Shown here piece by piece: positions 12,361 through 44,395 of a stretch of DNA of 64,000 nucleotides. Both the position numbers and the translations under genes were made by a program. The stretch is from contig NC_091972.1 of assembly GCF_036711975.1 (NCBI RefSeq), forward strand, positions 37,143,001 through 37,207,000, in the 5' to 3' direction. How positions within the stretch are numbered: the first letter of the stretch is position 1; each line of letters starts with the position of its first letter. The notes below the pieces were generated by a model. That model had not been told where the DNA came from. It worked only from the letters and a program-made list of their open reading frames with translations, and searched no databases. Source of the DNA: Onthophagus taurus (lineage: Eukaryota > Arthropoda > Insecta > Coleoptera > Scarabaeidae).

Positions 12361-14968
12361 TTGGCTCAAGTCAAGCACAGTAGAATCTAACAAGACTGCT
12401 ACATCCATTGTATTTTGTAGTCCACTACGGGTTGGCTGCCCGCACTCTACGTCACCCTATTTGCCACGCCTGGTGGCAAACTGTCTGTGTTTTTAGAGGT
12501 TATATGATAGACATTAATACGTCTAAAAACATAAAACTTCAAAAATAATATAACTCAAGTTAAATATTTCGACGTTCGCTTTTTCAGGGTTTGTGAATTT
12601 GAAGGTGTTTTGGAATGTCAGAGCGTGTATAAGGGTGAATTTGTATTTAATTTTTCAATTTTCATGCCAGATGAAGTTGGCTTGAGTTAAGGGATTTCTT
12701 TTTTTCGGGAATTGGTTTCATTCTTGTGTTTTTGATTTCATCGCGGATTTTTAGGCTATGGAATTCACATTTGGAGTCTGGATTGTGGGTAAGGTAGAAT
12801 TGGAAAGATGGTTGTGGGAATTGAGGAGTTTAGATTAGGGTGGCAATGTGGGGTGGAGTTGGAGCATGCAGATTGGATAATTTTGTGATTATAAGGATGA
12901 CGGAACGTTTTGTTGGATTGGATGGCTGCGGTAAGATTAAGATGTATAGTCTTTTTCAAGGTAGGGGATGGCTTCCATAACGGGAGTGATATTGATCAAG
13001 TTGAAATAAAATACTTTTTTCTGTCTGTACTTTGCTGTAAAAAGTATTTTACTTCATTTCAAATAAAATGGAAAGAAATAATGTTTACAACAATATTGAT
13101 CAAGTTGTTGATGGTTTGACGGAAGAGCGACAAGTTTACTGATTGGTAATTAAGGATCATGACGCGTTGTTTTATTGTGGCGATTGTCGTGGAGATCATT
13201 CCATTTGTTGGAAAGTGGGTGGGAGACGTTGTGGATTTGGGTGCAATTGAGAATGGAATGGCCTTTTGTGTTAGAGATATGACATCTCCAGGACAAATGG
13301 CGCGCATTGCAATTTCCGAGATTTGTTATAGCAAGTTAACATATTTTTTAGCTCGTTGGAGCTGCTAAAGAGCGCGGCGCCGGCGTAGGTTGTTGTAGAG
13401 TTTTACGGTGATGATATCAACAAGGTGACTTAAGTCGGCTAGCAAAATTTCAATATACGAGGACTCGTTTTTGATTGTTATGGCTGCACTTCTTCAACGT
13501 TGGAAGGTGGTTTTTCTGTATGTGATGTACTTTGGAATGGAGATTTTGTCGAATAAAATTGGTTTTACTTCGCTGATGGCGATTTTAAGTCGCTTAAGGA
13601 ATTCGATGATTTCGAGAACTTTCAGAATGATGCTGATTGAATTGAAGCTGAGGATGTCCAGGTTAATGTTAAACATCGGCAAAATTGCTCATGCGGTTCG
13701 AGATATTCTCAAGATATTTATAGTTATCCTTGATTTGTAACGAACGATTTGCTAGGGTATTTCTAAAAATTTACAGATAATGACATAAAGTTTATACGAT
13801 TTTTTTTGCAAATTTCTAAAAATTTCTCGTAGTATTTGCAGATAAACCTACTATCCGTGCAAAAAATCAATGCCCCGATTTTTACGGTACCGGCGACTGC
13901 GATTTTTTTTCTCGAAAACTATCGTACGAAAAATTTTGAATTTTGAACAGGTGGTAGTCTGATGTGTTCTTAATGAGAATGAGTGACATATTTTATTTTT
14001 TCGATATTCTTATTTCGATATGCTTTATTTCTTTATGTAGGTAAGATAAAGGCGCGCCGTACTGTCTGGAACACACCATCTGTTCCGATTGGGCGGAACC
14101 CTCCTCTCCCCGCACATCTTATTTCTGTTTAATTTGTAATTCCATTAAATTGCTCTTCAAAAATTAGGGAGCCGTAATTTTGAAAAACTGATTACGCAAT
14201 CCGATAACCGACATTATTTGACATATTTTGGTAAAAACAGCGTTGAAATCCGCCAGGTCGTTTTCGAAATAACTGCATCCTACTAAATCGCTATTTTCTG
14301 CGAAACTATATGGAATATCGAAAAAAACTTGAACGAATTTGAAAGATATCTGGAATTTCTAACGTCTTCCAGGGGATTCTAAAACATCTCCAGATAATTT
14401 CCAAGATTATTCAATAAATTTATAAGGAATTTGGATTTCTAAGAATTATGTGGTGACCCCACACAATTACCTTGGGTTAGACTACATTGACTTACATTCG
14501 ATTAGGAGTTTTTAACGTGATCCCAAAACGTACGTGTGTTTAGGATGTGATCCATTTTTTCTGGTAGGATTTTGAGGATGGAGAAATCAAATATTTAGGA
14601 AAACATGTCCCTCTTATGCGGAAATATTTGGAAGTGTGAAACGTCGTGTTGTTGCTCTTCAGCTATCGTAGAAGGATTTTGCTTTTGGCTGACCTTTCGT
14701 AAATACGGTGCCGGAGTATCAGAGGATAACTATTATTGGCACCAATACAGGTGTTGAGAAAAGATGGAGGTCTTACATTTAACGTGCACTGTATGTAGTG
14801 ATGCTGATTTGTCACTTCTATGTAGTATGTGTCTAAGACTCACTATTTTTTTTGTATAGTAAATCTGTTTCTGTTCTGTTAATATTACAAAAGTAAAAGT
14901 ATATTTCGCCCAAAATACTCGAAATAAGCATAATTTTAGCTCAAACAATTTAATAATAATATAATAAA
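12361..14968. other. Probable transposon debris and 3' flank of LRRC71-like gene
   Basis: This stretch is less AT-rich than its surroundings, with broken reading frames on both strands (such as 13471-13740) and no recognised domain. A GC-richer piece near 14040-14110 could be a LINE 5' region. A small hairpin lies at 12461-12481 (TTTGCCAC, 5-base loop, GTGGCAAA). The last few hundred bases should include the 3' UTR of the minus-strand LRRC71-like gene. Confidence 0.35.
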
Positions 14969-16478
14969 TTAAATAATTATTTTACTAGCAAACATTCTTC
15001 GTTCTTTTACACTGGATCTTGATGATGCTTTCGATCCACTACTCGCACTTTTGCTACTAATACTACTACTTTTATTACTAATCATTTCCGGATATTTAAT
15101 ATTACTATTTCCATATAGAATAATTTTTAATAATCGGTTTTCCCCATCTTCAGCAAAAACTCTTTGCAATTGCAACTCCCTTAACGTATCCTTAACAAAA
15201 TCGAGCCCATCATCAGTTATTTTATTAAACGACAAGTTTAAACATTGTAATCGCGAATTTCCGCTGCAATAAATATTTTTATCCTCCGTAGAACATTCAT
15301 AAACGAACGGATATGGATCTTTTGGTAATTTTGATAATATGAGACTCTCTAAGCTTTTATGACTATCAGCGGAACTCCGTCGTCTTTGACTCGAAGTAGT
15401 AGCTACTCTCATTCTTGCTGAGCTGCAAGATCTTTTCGAGCTAGTATCACTTTTAATTAAACTTACACTGCTTAAATTGCTATCACTTTTTCTTGATTTT
15501 GTTATATCATAGCGGATTTCTTCTTTTAGTTGAAGCCGATGCAAATTTTTTTGTCGTCTTAAAACGATTTCTTCGTGATTTAATGGAAATTTTCTTAACG
15601 TTTTCATTAAATGTATTAACCCCACGTCGGTTATTAAATTATCCGATAAATTTAAATACATTAGAGTTCTATTTGTTCTTAATTCATCGGCTAAATGTTT
15701 AGCACCAACGTCGGTTATTAAATTACTCGATAAATTTAACGTTAATATTGTTCTTTCGTACGGAGATTGAAGCGGCCTTTTAAATCGAAACACTCCTTTA
15801 TCTGTGAGTTTGCAGAATCTTAATGAAAGGTGTCGAATGTTTGTGCCTTTTCCAAGAATGTATTGGGGATGTTTTGGGATGTAATTTCCATCTAAACTGA
15901 CGTCGATTATGTTTGGGTTTGCAACAAGGAGGAATTTTATTGCTTTTACTTGGGGTAATGTTAGTTGGCAAAATTCTAATTTTAATACTCGTATTGTGTC
16001 GAATTTGGGTAATGTTTTTTGTAGAGCACCCATAATTGCATCTTTCATTTTAAATTGTTTACAAATTAAACTTGTTGCGGAATCTCGAAATGGATAAATC
16101 AGCCTAATTTCTTCATCTGTAGTGGTTATTTCGGATTCAGTTCGCGATGGATTCATATCAAGTTGTTTTGATGATTGGCGTTTTGATGCGATTGAACTTT
16201 GTCTCGAAGCTACCTATAATTAATAGCAAATTAATTTTTATTGTAATAATTAATTTATTTACCTCGACGGCTGATCCGACTTCTTGAAATATAAACGGAG
16301 TTGGTTCTGATAATAAACATTTTATCGTTGGAAAAGATTCCATGTTTAATTCTTGACACATATCATAAAACATTTCTTTAAAACCATCGTTTGTTGAAAT
16401 CGTAGATTGTTTTTTCGAGTTTCTTCGGAGTTTCGACGAAGATAATCCGGTTATTGATGATATTCCTGATTTTGACAT
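14969..16478 (-). CDS. Leucine-rich-repeat protein, LRRC71-like
   Basis: Two exons on the minus strand, 16478-16263 and 16213-14969, with a 49-bp phase-0 intron (GTCGAG|GTAAAT to AATTATAG|GTAGCT). The product is 486 aa and starts MSKSGISS. Residues ~140-290 contain repeats of ribonuclease-inhibitor type, for example LTLNLSSNLITDVGAKHLADEL and LMYLNLSDNLITDVGLIHL. A basic, Ser-rich linker follows at ~311-366, then another repeat (LQCLNLSFNKITDDGLDFV, ~391-411) and a Ser-rich tail. Repeat type, spacing and the low-complexity insert fit LRRC71, found in ciliated and testis tissue in vertebrates, whose molecular role is not established. LRRs normally bind protein partners; none can be named here. 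The gene lies 1.1 kb downstream of cullin-1 on the same strand with its own start. Confidence 0.8.
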
Positions 16479-17598
16479 AATTGACTGATTATAAAATAAG
16501 TTTCTAGATGTTTTTAAAAAATTTATTGTGTCAAAGTTTTATAATACAATGAAAACATACGATGGAGTAAAAGAGAAACAAGATTAGCACAATTTAACAA
16601 TAATACAATCAACCGAAAAAAATAAGGATAGATTATACAAAACCGTTGATATTAACTTAAGAAGAAAAAAAGAACAATAAAATAAAAAGAATAATAATTA
16701 AGAAATTTACCTAAGAACACTTAAATAGTTTATTTTATTTCATACATAAAACTCGTCTCCTAAAAGAAGAAAACCGTTATTTCCATTCAGTTCACGCAGC
16801 TTCTTCTTCAAATGATTTTTTTTATCTCGATTTATTTAAAATCATATATTTTCAGTGCTAAAATTCATTTAAATCGCATTTCAACAACAAAAATACTCAC
16901 TTAAACCTACATCATTATCGATTTTAGAAGCTATTTACAATGAGAGAAAGGAGAATACACCACAGAGAGTCATTTTTAATTTTTGTTACTTTAAGTTCCG
17001 CATTACGCCACGTTTCTTAATTTTAATTGTATATTTTTAATACTTTTGATGTTATTTTTTTGGCAAATTGCACACGAGCCGCCCCAAAATCCAATTTAAT
17101 AAAAAAAAAAAAACAAGAAGAAAAACGAAATAACAACACACTCAAGAGAGATAAATAAATTTATATTTTTTGTTTCGAAATCACTAAACTTTAAAAAGCT
17201 ACAATATATACAATTGATATACAGCCTTTACTAGTTTACAACCGTGTGTATATGTTTTGGGGGAGATTTGGAACTTTCTCTTAATTTCCAGTGCCTTTTT
17301 TTGGCGTAATATATTCGGTTAAAATTTATTAAATTAATTAAACCGTTTTAAAACTCCCGATTTTACGCACGCTTTTATATTTTTACGGGATTAGTATACG
17401 AATGTAAATTGTATAATATGTATAGTATTTGTGGTTTTGTTTTTCTTTTACATTTTATTTATTTTAGTTATTATTTTTTTTTTCGCGTGGCAAGTAAACG
17501 TAGTAACGTGTACAAAACAGTCACAATAAAAGCTTCATTTTTTTTAATCGTTTCGAAAAGGTTAATTAAACGAGTAACGTAGGCGCTCTGAGGAGGAA
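16479..17598. other. Cullin-1 3' UTR and LRRC71-like promoter region
   Basis: This AT-rich stretch separates the cullin-1 stop codon from the LRRC71-like start, both on the minus strand. It should contain the cullin-1 3' UTR with its poly(A) site and the promoter of the LRRC71-like gene. Several AATAAA words occur on the minus strand, so I cannot choose one. No ORF or transposon signature is seen. Confidence 0.5.
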
Positions 17599-37858
<20,260 letters not shown>

Positions 37859-38870
37859 GGTTCCAATTTAAGTGCACAGTATACAGATTCGATTTGATTT
37901 ATTTATATACTGAAAACATATTAATAAAAATTAATTGTATTAAAATCTGTATGAAGGCCAAATTTAAATTTCTCTTTTGTATTTCACAATATAGGAAAAA
38001 CAATTAAAATTTGATTTGTCAATAAGGTTGAATGAGGGGTAATTAATAAAAAAAATTAGGCGATAAATTGGGTGTATATGAACAGGGATAAATGATCAGG
38101 ATAAGATTACCATCACAAATCCCAAAAATAACGTCCGAAATCGCGTGGATTCCTCGTCTTTTGTTAAGGAAAATGTAATGCATATATGGTTACGTCTGGG
38201 TTAAAAACGGCATGGTACTCACCAAGGTTAAAACATAACAGCAATTTTAAAACAACAGCTTTGCAAAACGTATTTACTACCTGGAACTTGTAATTTGTTA
38301 TTAATATTTACTATAAGGTACTAATTTGTTGTTTTATTTTCCGAGATATCAGAAGAATTGACAGCTACAGCCAACAATAGAATAAAGAAATTGAAAAAGC
38401 GAATTTTATACGAAATCCGACTAATTAAACTTACATTTAAAACAAACTTTAATTGTTATCGCCTTTTATGATTTGCGCTATAACGAAATCTTGAATTTAA
38501 AGTTTATTTTAACGCGTGATTAAATTAAACGAAAATGGTTTAGTCACTAAAAATCTAAATCGGTTGGCTACACTTCTCAATAAGAAGATATGTCAAAAAA
38601 TTATGTGTCAAGTGAAATTAGCTAATAAAAGAAATTTTAATTATAGAATTTTAATTTAAATATATTAACTTTATTTTTATTCGAAATAAAATTAATAATA
38701 ATTGTTTAATTAAAATACTTAAATTTGAAAAGTAGAAAGTTTTGTAATCAGATATTAAAAATTTATATAGTGTGAAGATAGGCTTCGTTGACATTTAAAT
38801 TAGTAATTAAACTTTAAGTAATTTTTAAGAAATTATTATTACAATCTAGTTTTAAAGGACATTTATACGT
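37859..38870. promoter_or_regulatory. Cullin-1 upstream region
   Basis: AT-rich sequence 5' of the cullin-1 start codon. It should contain the 5' UTR and promoter. It holds the block at 38505-38620 (with a further short match at 38770-38785) that recurs upstream of the DAZAP2-like gene at 44125-44260. No TATA box was convincingly placed. Confidence 0.4.
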
Positions 38871-40390
38871 TTTACTAATTTTTATTAAAAAGTCTAATTT
38901 TGTGTCTTTGTATTAGAATAAGAACCACGATTAATACTGAAATTGCAAGAGATCTTATAGATAAAAATGTCAGATCTAGATTTGCATTGATGATAATTGT
39001 TTACAAAGAACCGCTTGTTCTACAAGGACGCAGGAGACTTAACGAAGGGGAAAGTTACTGTGTGACTGTTGATTATGGTCAAATCTGCTATTACATACAT
39101 CTACCTCCCTTTTGTTAATGGATAGTGATGGCTCCATGGTCGGATTATAAAGCAAGATTTGCTGTGAGCAGAGTCCATCCAGTTGATCCATCCTAATAGA
39201 CAAGAAGAGTACTCTCTTGGAACGTTGAACGATTCTCCTCCTTCTGCAGCGAGCATTGTAATTGTCACCAGTGGGAAGATATTACAATAAAGTTGTAATA
39301 CAACGGGGGTCAGCATAAACATGAACGAATGCGATGAGTCTCTATGAAATACGAAAGGCGGATATAATTATCTGGTAACTGGGTGATGAAAAACAGTTCT
39401 TATAAAAATGTCAATATAAAAATCGTTCAAATTATTCGAAGAAGATGTAATGTTTCCTGCAACCAACTCAAGTACAAAGCAACTCATCTCCAAAATCATC
39501 CTAACCCTACTATCTTCAATAACCATCGCACGATTTGTAATAATTTCATCATATATCGCTATATCTCGCCACTATCAGTATATCTAGCAAGTTGGAATGT
39601 CGCCAGAACTAGCTGTATATGATTAGTGATTAGGTAGATATAGGTGGATGAAAGAGGAGAAATTATGAACGAATAATTGAGAAACCATGGTTGAGACGGT
39701 GAATGAGTACGGTTTGATTGAATTGATTTGGTGGAGTGGAATGGACTTATTGATACACTCAATCATTTTATCCAAACAATGATCAGAAAGGTAGGCGATG
39801 CAAAACTATGACAAACTAATGAAAAGGGAAAAGGTTTTTTATGGCAATAAGCAATAGGTACATTATGTGCAAGTCAAGACGTATAACTTCTTATAAGGTC
39901 ACTGACAGAAGTGCACCATAGTGGAGCAATAACGTATTCTTTTGTATTTACCTCCACCGGTACGTCTCAAAGATTCATCGAGAACAACAGGTGCATTAGA
40001 GAGAAGAGAAAAGTGGGTGATTGGAGAAAAAAATTTGATGATTGCATATAAAAGAGAATACATGCTAAATAAGGTAGAATCTTAGAAACGGTGTGAAACC
40101 CATTGCCATGAAAAAAAGTGAAGAAGAAGAGTATATATGTATAAAGAATTGAATGACTGTATAAAGAAAAAGATCTTTCCAAAGGTATATAGACTTTCCA
40201 ATCATGATCGACTAATTCTAGCGGAAAGGGTGGGTAGGTTAATCTTTGTACAATGTAAGATGATAAGGCAGCATTGTATGGTGGTAAGGATTTTAATTTT
40301 AAGTCAAGCCCGGCACTGTAATTTGTTGAATCAAACATACACTAAGTAAAAGCGTGAACTGTTTGTTAGCTATTATTCAAAATAATCGCA
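38871..40390. other. Intergenic, no gene seen
   Basis: No recognisable domain in any frame. The 72-codon frame at 38900 and the 123-codon minus frame at 39967-40338 have no family features and irregular composition. Confidence 0.45.
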
Positions 40391-40394
40391 TCCA

Positions 40395-40640
40395 ATACGC
40401 AGCATAAGCTTAGTCTTACTTCATCTTAAAGTTCATCGTCGTTTTCAAACATTTTACCCAAAGAATGAATTTCAGCGGCCCAAACAAATGAAAATCAGAA
40501 GGAGCAAGTCTGGACTATGACATGGTTGGACAAGAATTTCCCAACTGTGTTTCCGGAGCCAGTACGTCCTAAGAGTTGAGTTCTGATGTCTTGCATTATC
40601 TGCAACAACCTGATTTCTTTCATTAAATATTTCAACTCAT
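40395..40640 (-). pseudogene. Mariner transposase remnant
   Basis: The minus strand carries PCHSPDL and, after a one-base slip, APSDFHLFGPLK (about 40535-40480), the third catalytic block of mariner transposases. The rest is degraded. Confidence 0.6.
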
Positions 40641-41099
40641 AACGCCTTCTTCGTAAGTCTTCAGTACTTTTGTTCGTTGTATCACTCGTCGCGTTTACGG
40701 CAAGTACCCATTGTTGGATAACCTAACGTTGCTGGCACTTCGAAAAGAAATATCTTTCACTCTTACCTGAGATGTAAGAAAGAAACGAGCAAGGTGAAGA
40801 AAGTGGAAGAGCTCCATATCAAGCAAGACGATTTCGAAATTTCTGGCGACTATATGATCGCTGTTTTCAGATTTCAAGATGAGATATCAGGATTCTGGTG
40901 GGTCTCCTCATTTCTTGTTCACCTATTTTCAAATTGCATAAATACAGGAATGATTCTAGTCGATAGATTTCTAATTCTCTTTTCAGTATATTAGACAATT
41001 TATTGCATAGAGCTTTAGTTTCAGAATTTCTGAATCGTTACCATTCCCTTCAAGCGTTATGCTTTTATTTGTTCAATGCACTAATTTGGTATTAAGTTC

Positions 41100-42260
41100 A
41101 GCTAAAAGAATATGTTGGGCATGCTTATGATAGTGCTTGCTTAATTGAATCTCTAAAATATAATATTACATCTATATGGGTAATATGTATAGTCGGTTGG
41201 AGCTGGAATTTGAAATTATGAGTGCTAGCAAGATTCAGTGGTTTTTCAGCTGAAGCGTTTGAAGTACTTAAAGTCTTGCAACCATAGGCTTGATGTTTAC
41301 TGTTCATGTCGCCAATTATTATTGTTGGATCTCTGATTTTGAACAATTCTTCTATGTCACTTTCTAAAACCATATTATTTAGACGTTATCTTGCTTTTAA
41401 ACATTGCTTTATCTATTGTTTCAAACGCGATTTTTTTAATCAGTATTGCCACACGTCCTGATGCAATTTAGTGTTTTCTGTTGTTACGGCACATTGTGAA
41501 ATCGGGTAAAAGTTTAACCATTGCTGAGCTACCTATCATGCAATCTTTAACCCTTTCGGCACCGAGCCGGATTAGATAGCCGTACCTCAGCGGCCTGAAC
41601 CAACGGCTATGTGTGTTCGTGCGGTTCTGGTCCTGTGGTACTCACTTAATCCGCATATAGTATATGATTAAAAAATGGAGAGAAATTTTCGTCAATGATA
41701 GGTCAGAACACAAGGAGATCTATCAAGAACATTTGAAAGTCATGAAGGTCAACGACAAAGAGATGGGCTATCATGTCTGCTTGTTAACACTACCCTGGAA
41801 TAGGATCTTGGCAAAACAGCCAACTTTACAAAGTTGACTTTAAGATAAATTTTACAAAGACCAAGTAAAGGCTAACGGTGGAAACATACCAGAACATTTG
41901 CAATTTATCAAAGTGTGAACGTTGAGATGAATTGGCCATGTAGTCAGAAAAAAAGTACCGCAAGCTTTATCTTTGTTCGCCGTGAACCTGTGGGTAGAAG
42001 ATTTTGGTTGGAATGTCGAAGAGTTGATTTATGGACTTTTCATCTTAATTTTTGATGTGCTCTAGAAGTCTGTCAGCGGTTTTTTGAATCACCCTGTATA
42101 TCCCATAAAACCATATGATCGCAATCGTATGGTTCTGGTCTTTCGTCTATGAGGCACTTTCTATTTTGCGTGTTAGACAATGTAAAATATTTTTTTTTGT
42201 ATGTCCATATCTTTGGCATCTGTAGCATTGCGGCAATCCTGACTGTTCTTTTTGCTATAT
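41100..42260 (-). mobile_element. Jockey-like LINE remnant (Gag zinc knuckle and endonuclease)
   Basis: On the minus strand LPQCYRCQRYGHTKKN near 42235-42185 is a CCHC-type Gag knuckle. Downstream, PTIIIGDMNSKHQAYGCKTL (41327-41268) is an APE-type endonuclease core. The order ORF1 then ORF2 fits one jockey-like element, heavily degraded and perhaps split by another insertion near 41548 (TTAACCCTTTCGGC, a piggyBac-like end). Confidence 0.6.
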
Positions 42261-42429
42261 TCTATAACAACCATTATTAACAACTATAAAACTTTCGCGG
42301 CCGTTATAATTTGCAGCGAAATCAGCAGCACTTATTTTATAGAATATATTTTATCAAATATCGTTCAGCACGATTTATTTTTAAACAAATCTTGCATGAA
42401 AAACCTTTAGCACACATAAACACTAAGTC

Positions 42430-42960
42430 CTAATAGTGAGGTTCTTCTTCTTCTCAATCTGATCCTTAAACCTGATGGCATCGTATTCCTCCATCCACTT
42501 CTTCCACTCCCTACAGTTCCTGGCTAATTCCTTTATATCTGATAAAGTTTTTCCTCTTTTCTTCCCAACTTCTGCTATTCTTTCTTCCCACTTCTTCCTA
42601 GGTCTTCTTCCTTTTTTCTTATCATTATTCTTTGCTTCAAATACCTTTTTTACTATTTGTGTTATGTTCCATTCTAATTATGTGGGCGTATCAGTTTAGT
42701 TGCTTTCTCTCTATTTTGCTAATTATCTCCTCTTGATCTACTCCCAGTCTTATTTCATCATTCCTTATTTTATCTCACTTCGTCTTCCCCCCTATATTTT
42801 CTGTAAAAATTTCAATTCCATTGCTGTGATCTTTCCTTCTTGTTTATCTTGAAGTATCCATCATTCACTGGTATTTGTTAATATTGGGACTGCCACTTTC
42901 AATTTTATCTTTTTATCTAATTCTTCCTACAAATTGTTTTGTTTAGAGTAAGATATACGT
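42430..42960 (-). mobile_element. 3' fragment of RTE-like LINE (paralogue of 20195-22815)
   Basis: It matches 20200-20440 and 20895-21150 nearly base for base, including the segment encoding the terminal basic domain, but lacks the 450-bp insertion. This gives the empty site for that element. Confidence 0.85.
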
Positions 42961-43059
42961 TGTTTGTTTTTCTTCTTCTTGCATTTATGTCTAAATCTAT
43001 CCTTCCATCTTGTGATATTATACTGCCCAAGTACTCATTGAAAATTGTGATGTTAAGCA

Positions 43060-43700
43060 GTTTTAAAGAGGTCCACGTGTTTGCCACAATGTATAGACAG
43101 AGGAAGCCCTTATTGACGTGATCACTAATGAACTTTCCGTAAGCGCGAGAAGAGTTTCCAGAAGACTTGGACTTTCTTAATTTTTTGTGCATCGAACATT
43201 ACGGCGATAAGTGCTTCATCCGTATTACATTCAGCCAGTGAATGGTGAATTGGTCTAACGAAGCAACTTTTACAAGAGATTGTGTCAATAACGTACAGTT
43301 ACGAGTACTTAGTAGAGAATCCTCAGAGCATTAGGATCAGCGCTTCGTAGCAAAGGTTTACTGTAAATGTTTGAGGTGCTATCTTTAACAGAAAGATATT
43401 GCCATCTCTGTTCATCGATCAAAGATTAAATTCAGACGCTTATCTAAATCTATTGAAAACCACAGTGGAAATTATCATGGATGATATTCCGTTGGTACAG
43501 CTGGGAGACATTTGCCACCAATATGATGGTGCACTTCCATACACAGCAAGAAGAGTTGTTGCCTGGTTAAAAAACCTTTTTAATGCAAAGTGGATTGGTT
43601 GTCATAGATTTTTTTTGTGGGAACATTAAAAAATTTAATATATCAAGTAGAAATTACCACCATTCAATAACTACAAGAAAGAGTAATAAACGCTGTTGAA
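43060..43700 (+). pseudogene. DDE transposase remnant (mariner-like)
   Basis: The plus-strand frame from 43399 reads FIDQRLNSDAYLNLLKTTVE, then YDGALPYTARRVVAWLKNLF and WIGCHR, matching the second catalytic Asp block (form QxDGAPPH...VxxxLN) of an insect mariner-like family. Upstream, a helix-turn-helix-like VSRRLGLS lies near 43150. Many stops break it. Confidence 0.65.
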
Positions 43701-44395
43701 GAGTTGAATTCATTATAAAGTTTCTGTGCTAAAAATTTTACGTTTTAAAACTTGGATAGCTCGTTTATAACTTATTTAAAATTTTATTTTGTATCAGAAT
43801 CCAAAATATTGCACACGAGTTATGAATCATTCTGTATGTATATTAAGTGCTGACTATACATTTTTTTATCGTAAATAGTGGGGCATGTTAGTAGTTATTA
43901 ATCAAATACTCGACATTTGGGGCACAATTCCTTTCTTTGGGATCTAAATGATGGTATATTAAATGAAATTTTAACCTTCTTACTTAATCCTTGTACACTA
44001 CAGAATTGTGATATTCTGTGGCTGCATCTTGTAATTGTTGATTTTCTATATTTAACAAAAAAAAGCATTAACGGAAATCTTATTAATTAATTAATAAAGA
44101 CTTTTTGAACAAAATCTTTGATTTAAATTAAATTTTAATTGTAAATTAATCAAAAAAGATTTAGTTACTAAAAACAAAACTCGGTTGGTAGTCCTGTTTG
44201 AACTAACAATCGCGCAAATTGAGAAGTGTCAAAAAAATATATCTTGTGTGAAGATAGGTATTGAAGTTGCCGAACGACGGACGAAGTCTCTCATTAAAAT
44301 TTATTTTAAATAATTGTGCTTACGTCCCGAAGGATCGGTTTAAATTAAGTTCTCAAGTCGCTTTAATAGTGTTCAAAGTGTTTAAAATCGTTAAA
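43701..44395. promoter_or_regulatory. Upstream region of the DAZAP2-like gene
   Basis: Intergenic sequence before the start codon. It includes the block 44125-44260 shared with the cullin-1 upstream region and should contain the promoter and 5' UTR. No canonical TATA box was placed. Confidence 0.4.

Noticed and set aside
38900-39118. 72-codon plus-strand ORF
   Set aside because: No domain, no splice context, no similarity recognised.
39967-40338. 123-codon minus-strand ORF
   Set aside because: Length is notable but the sequence is Phe/Leu/Ser-rich low-information reading in AT-rich DNA; no motif seen.
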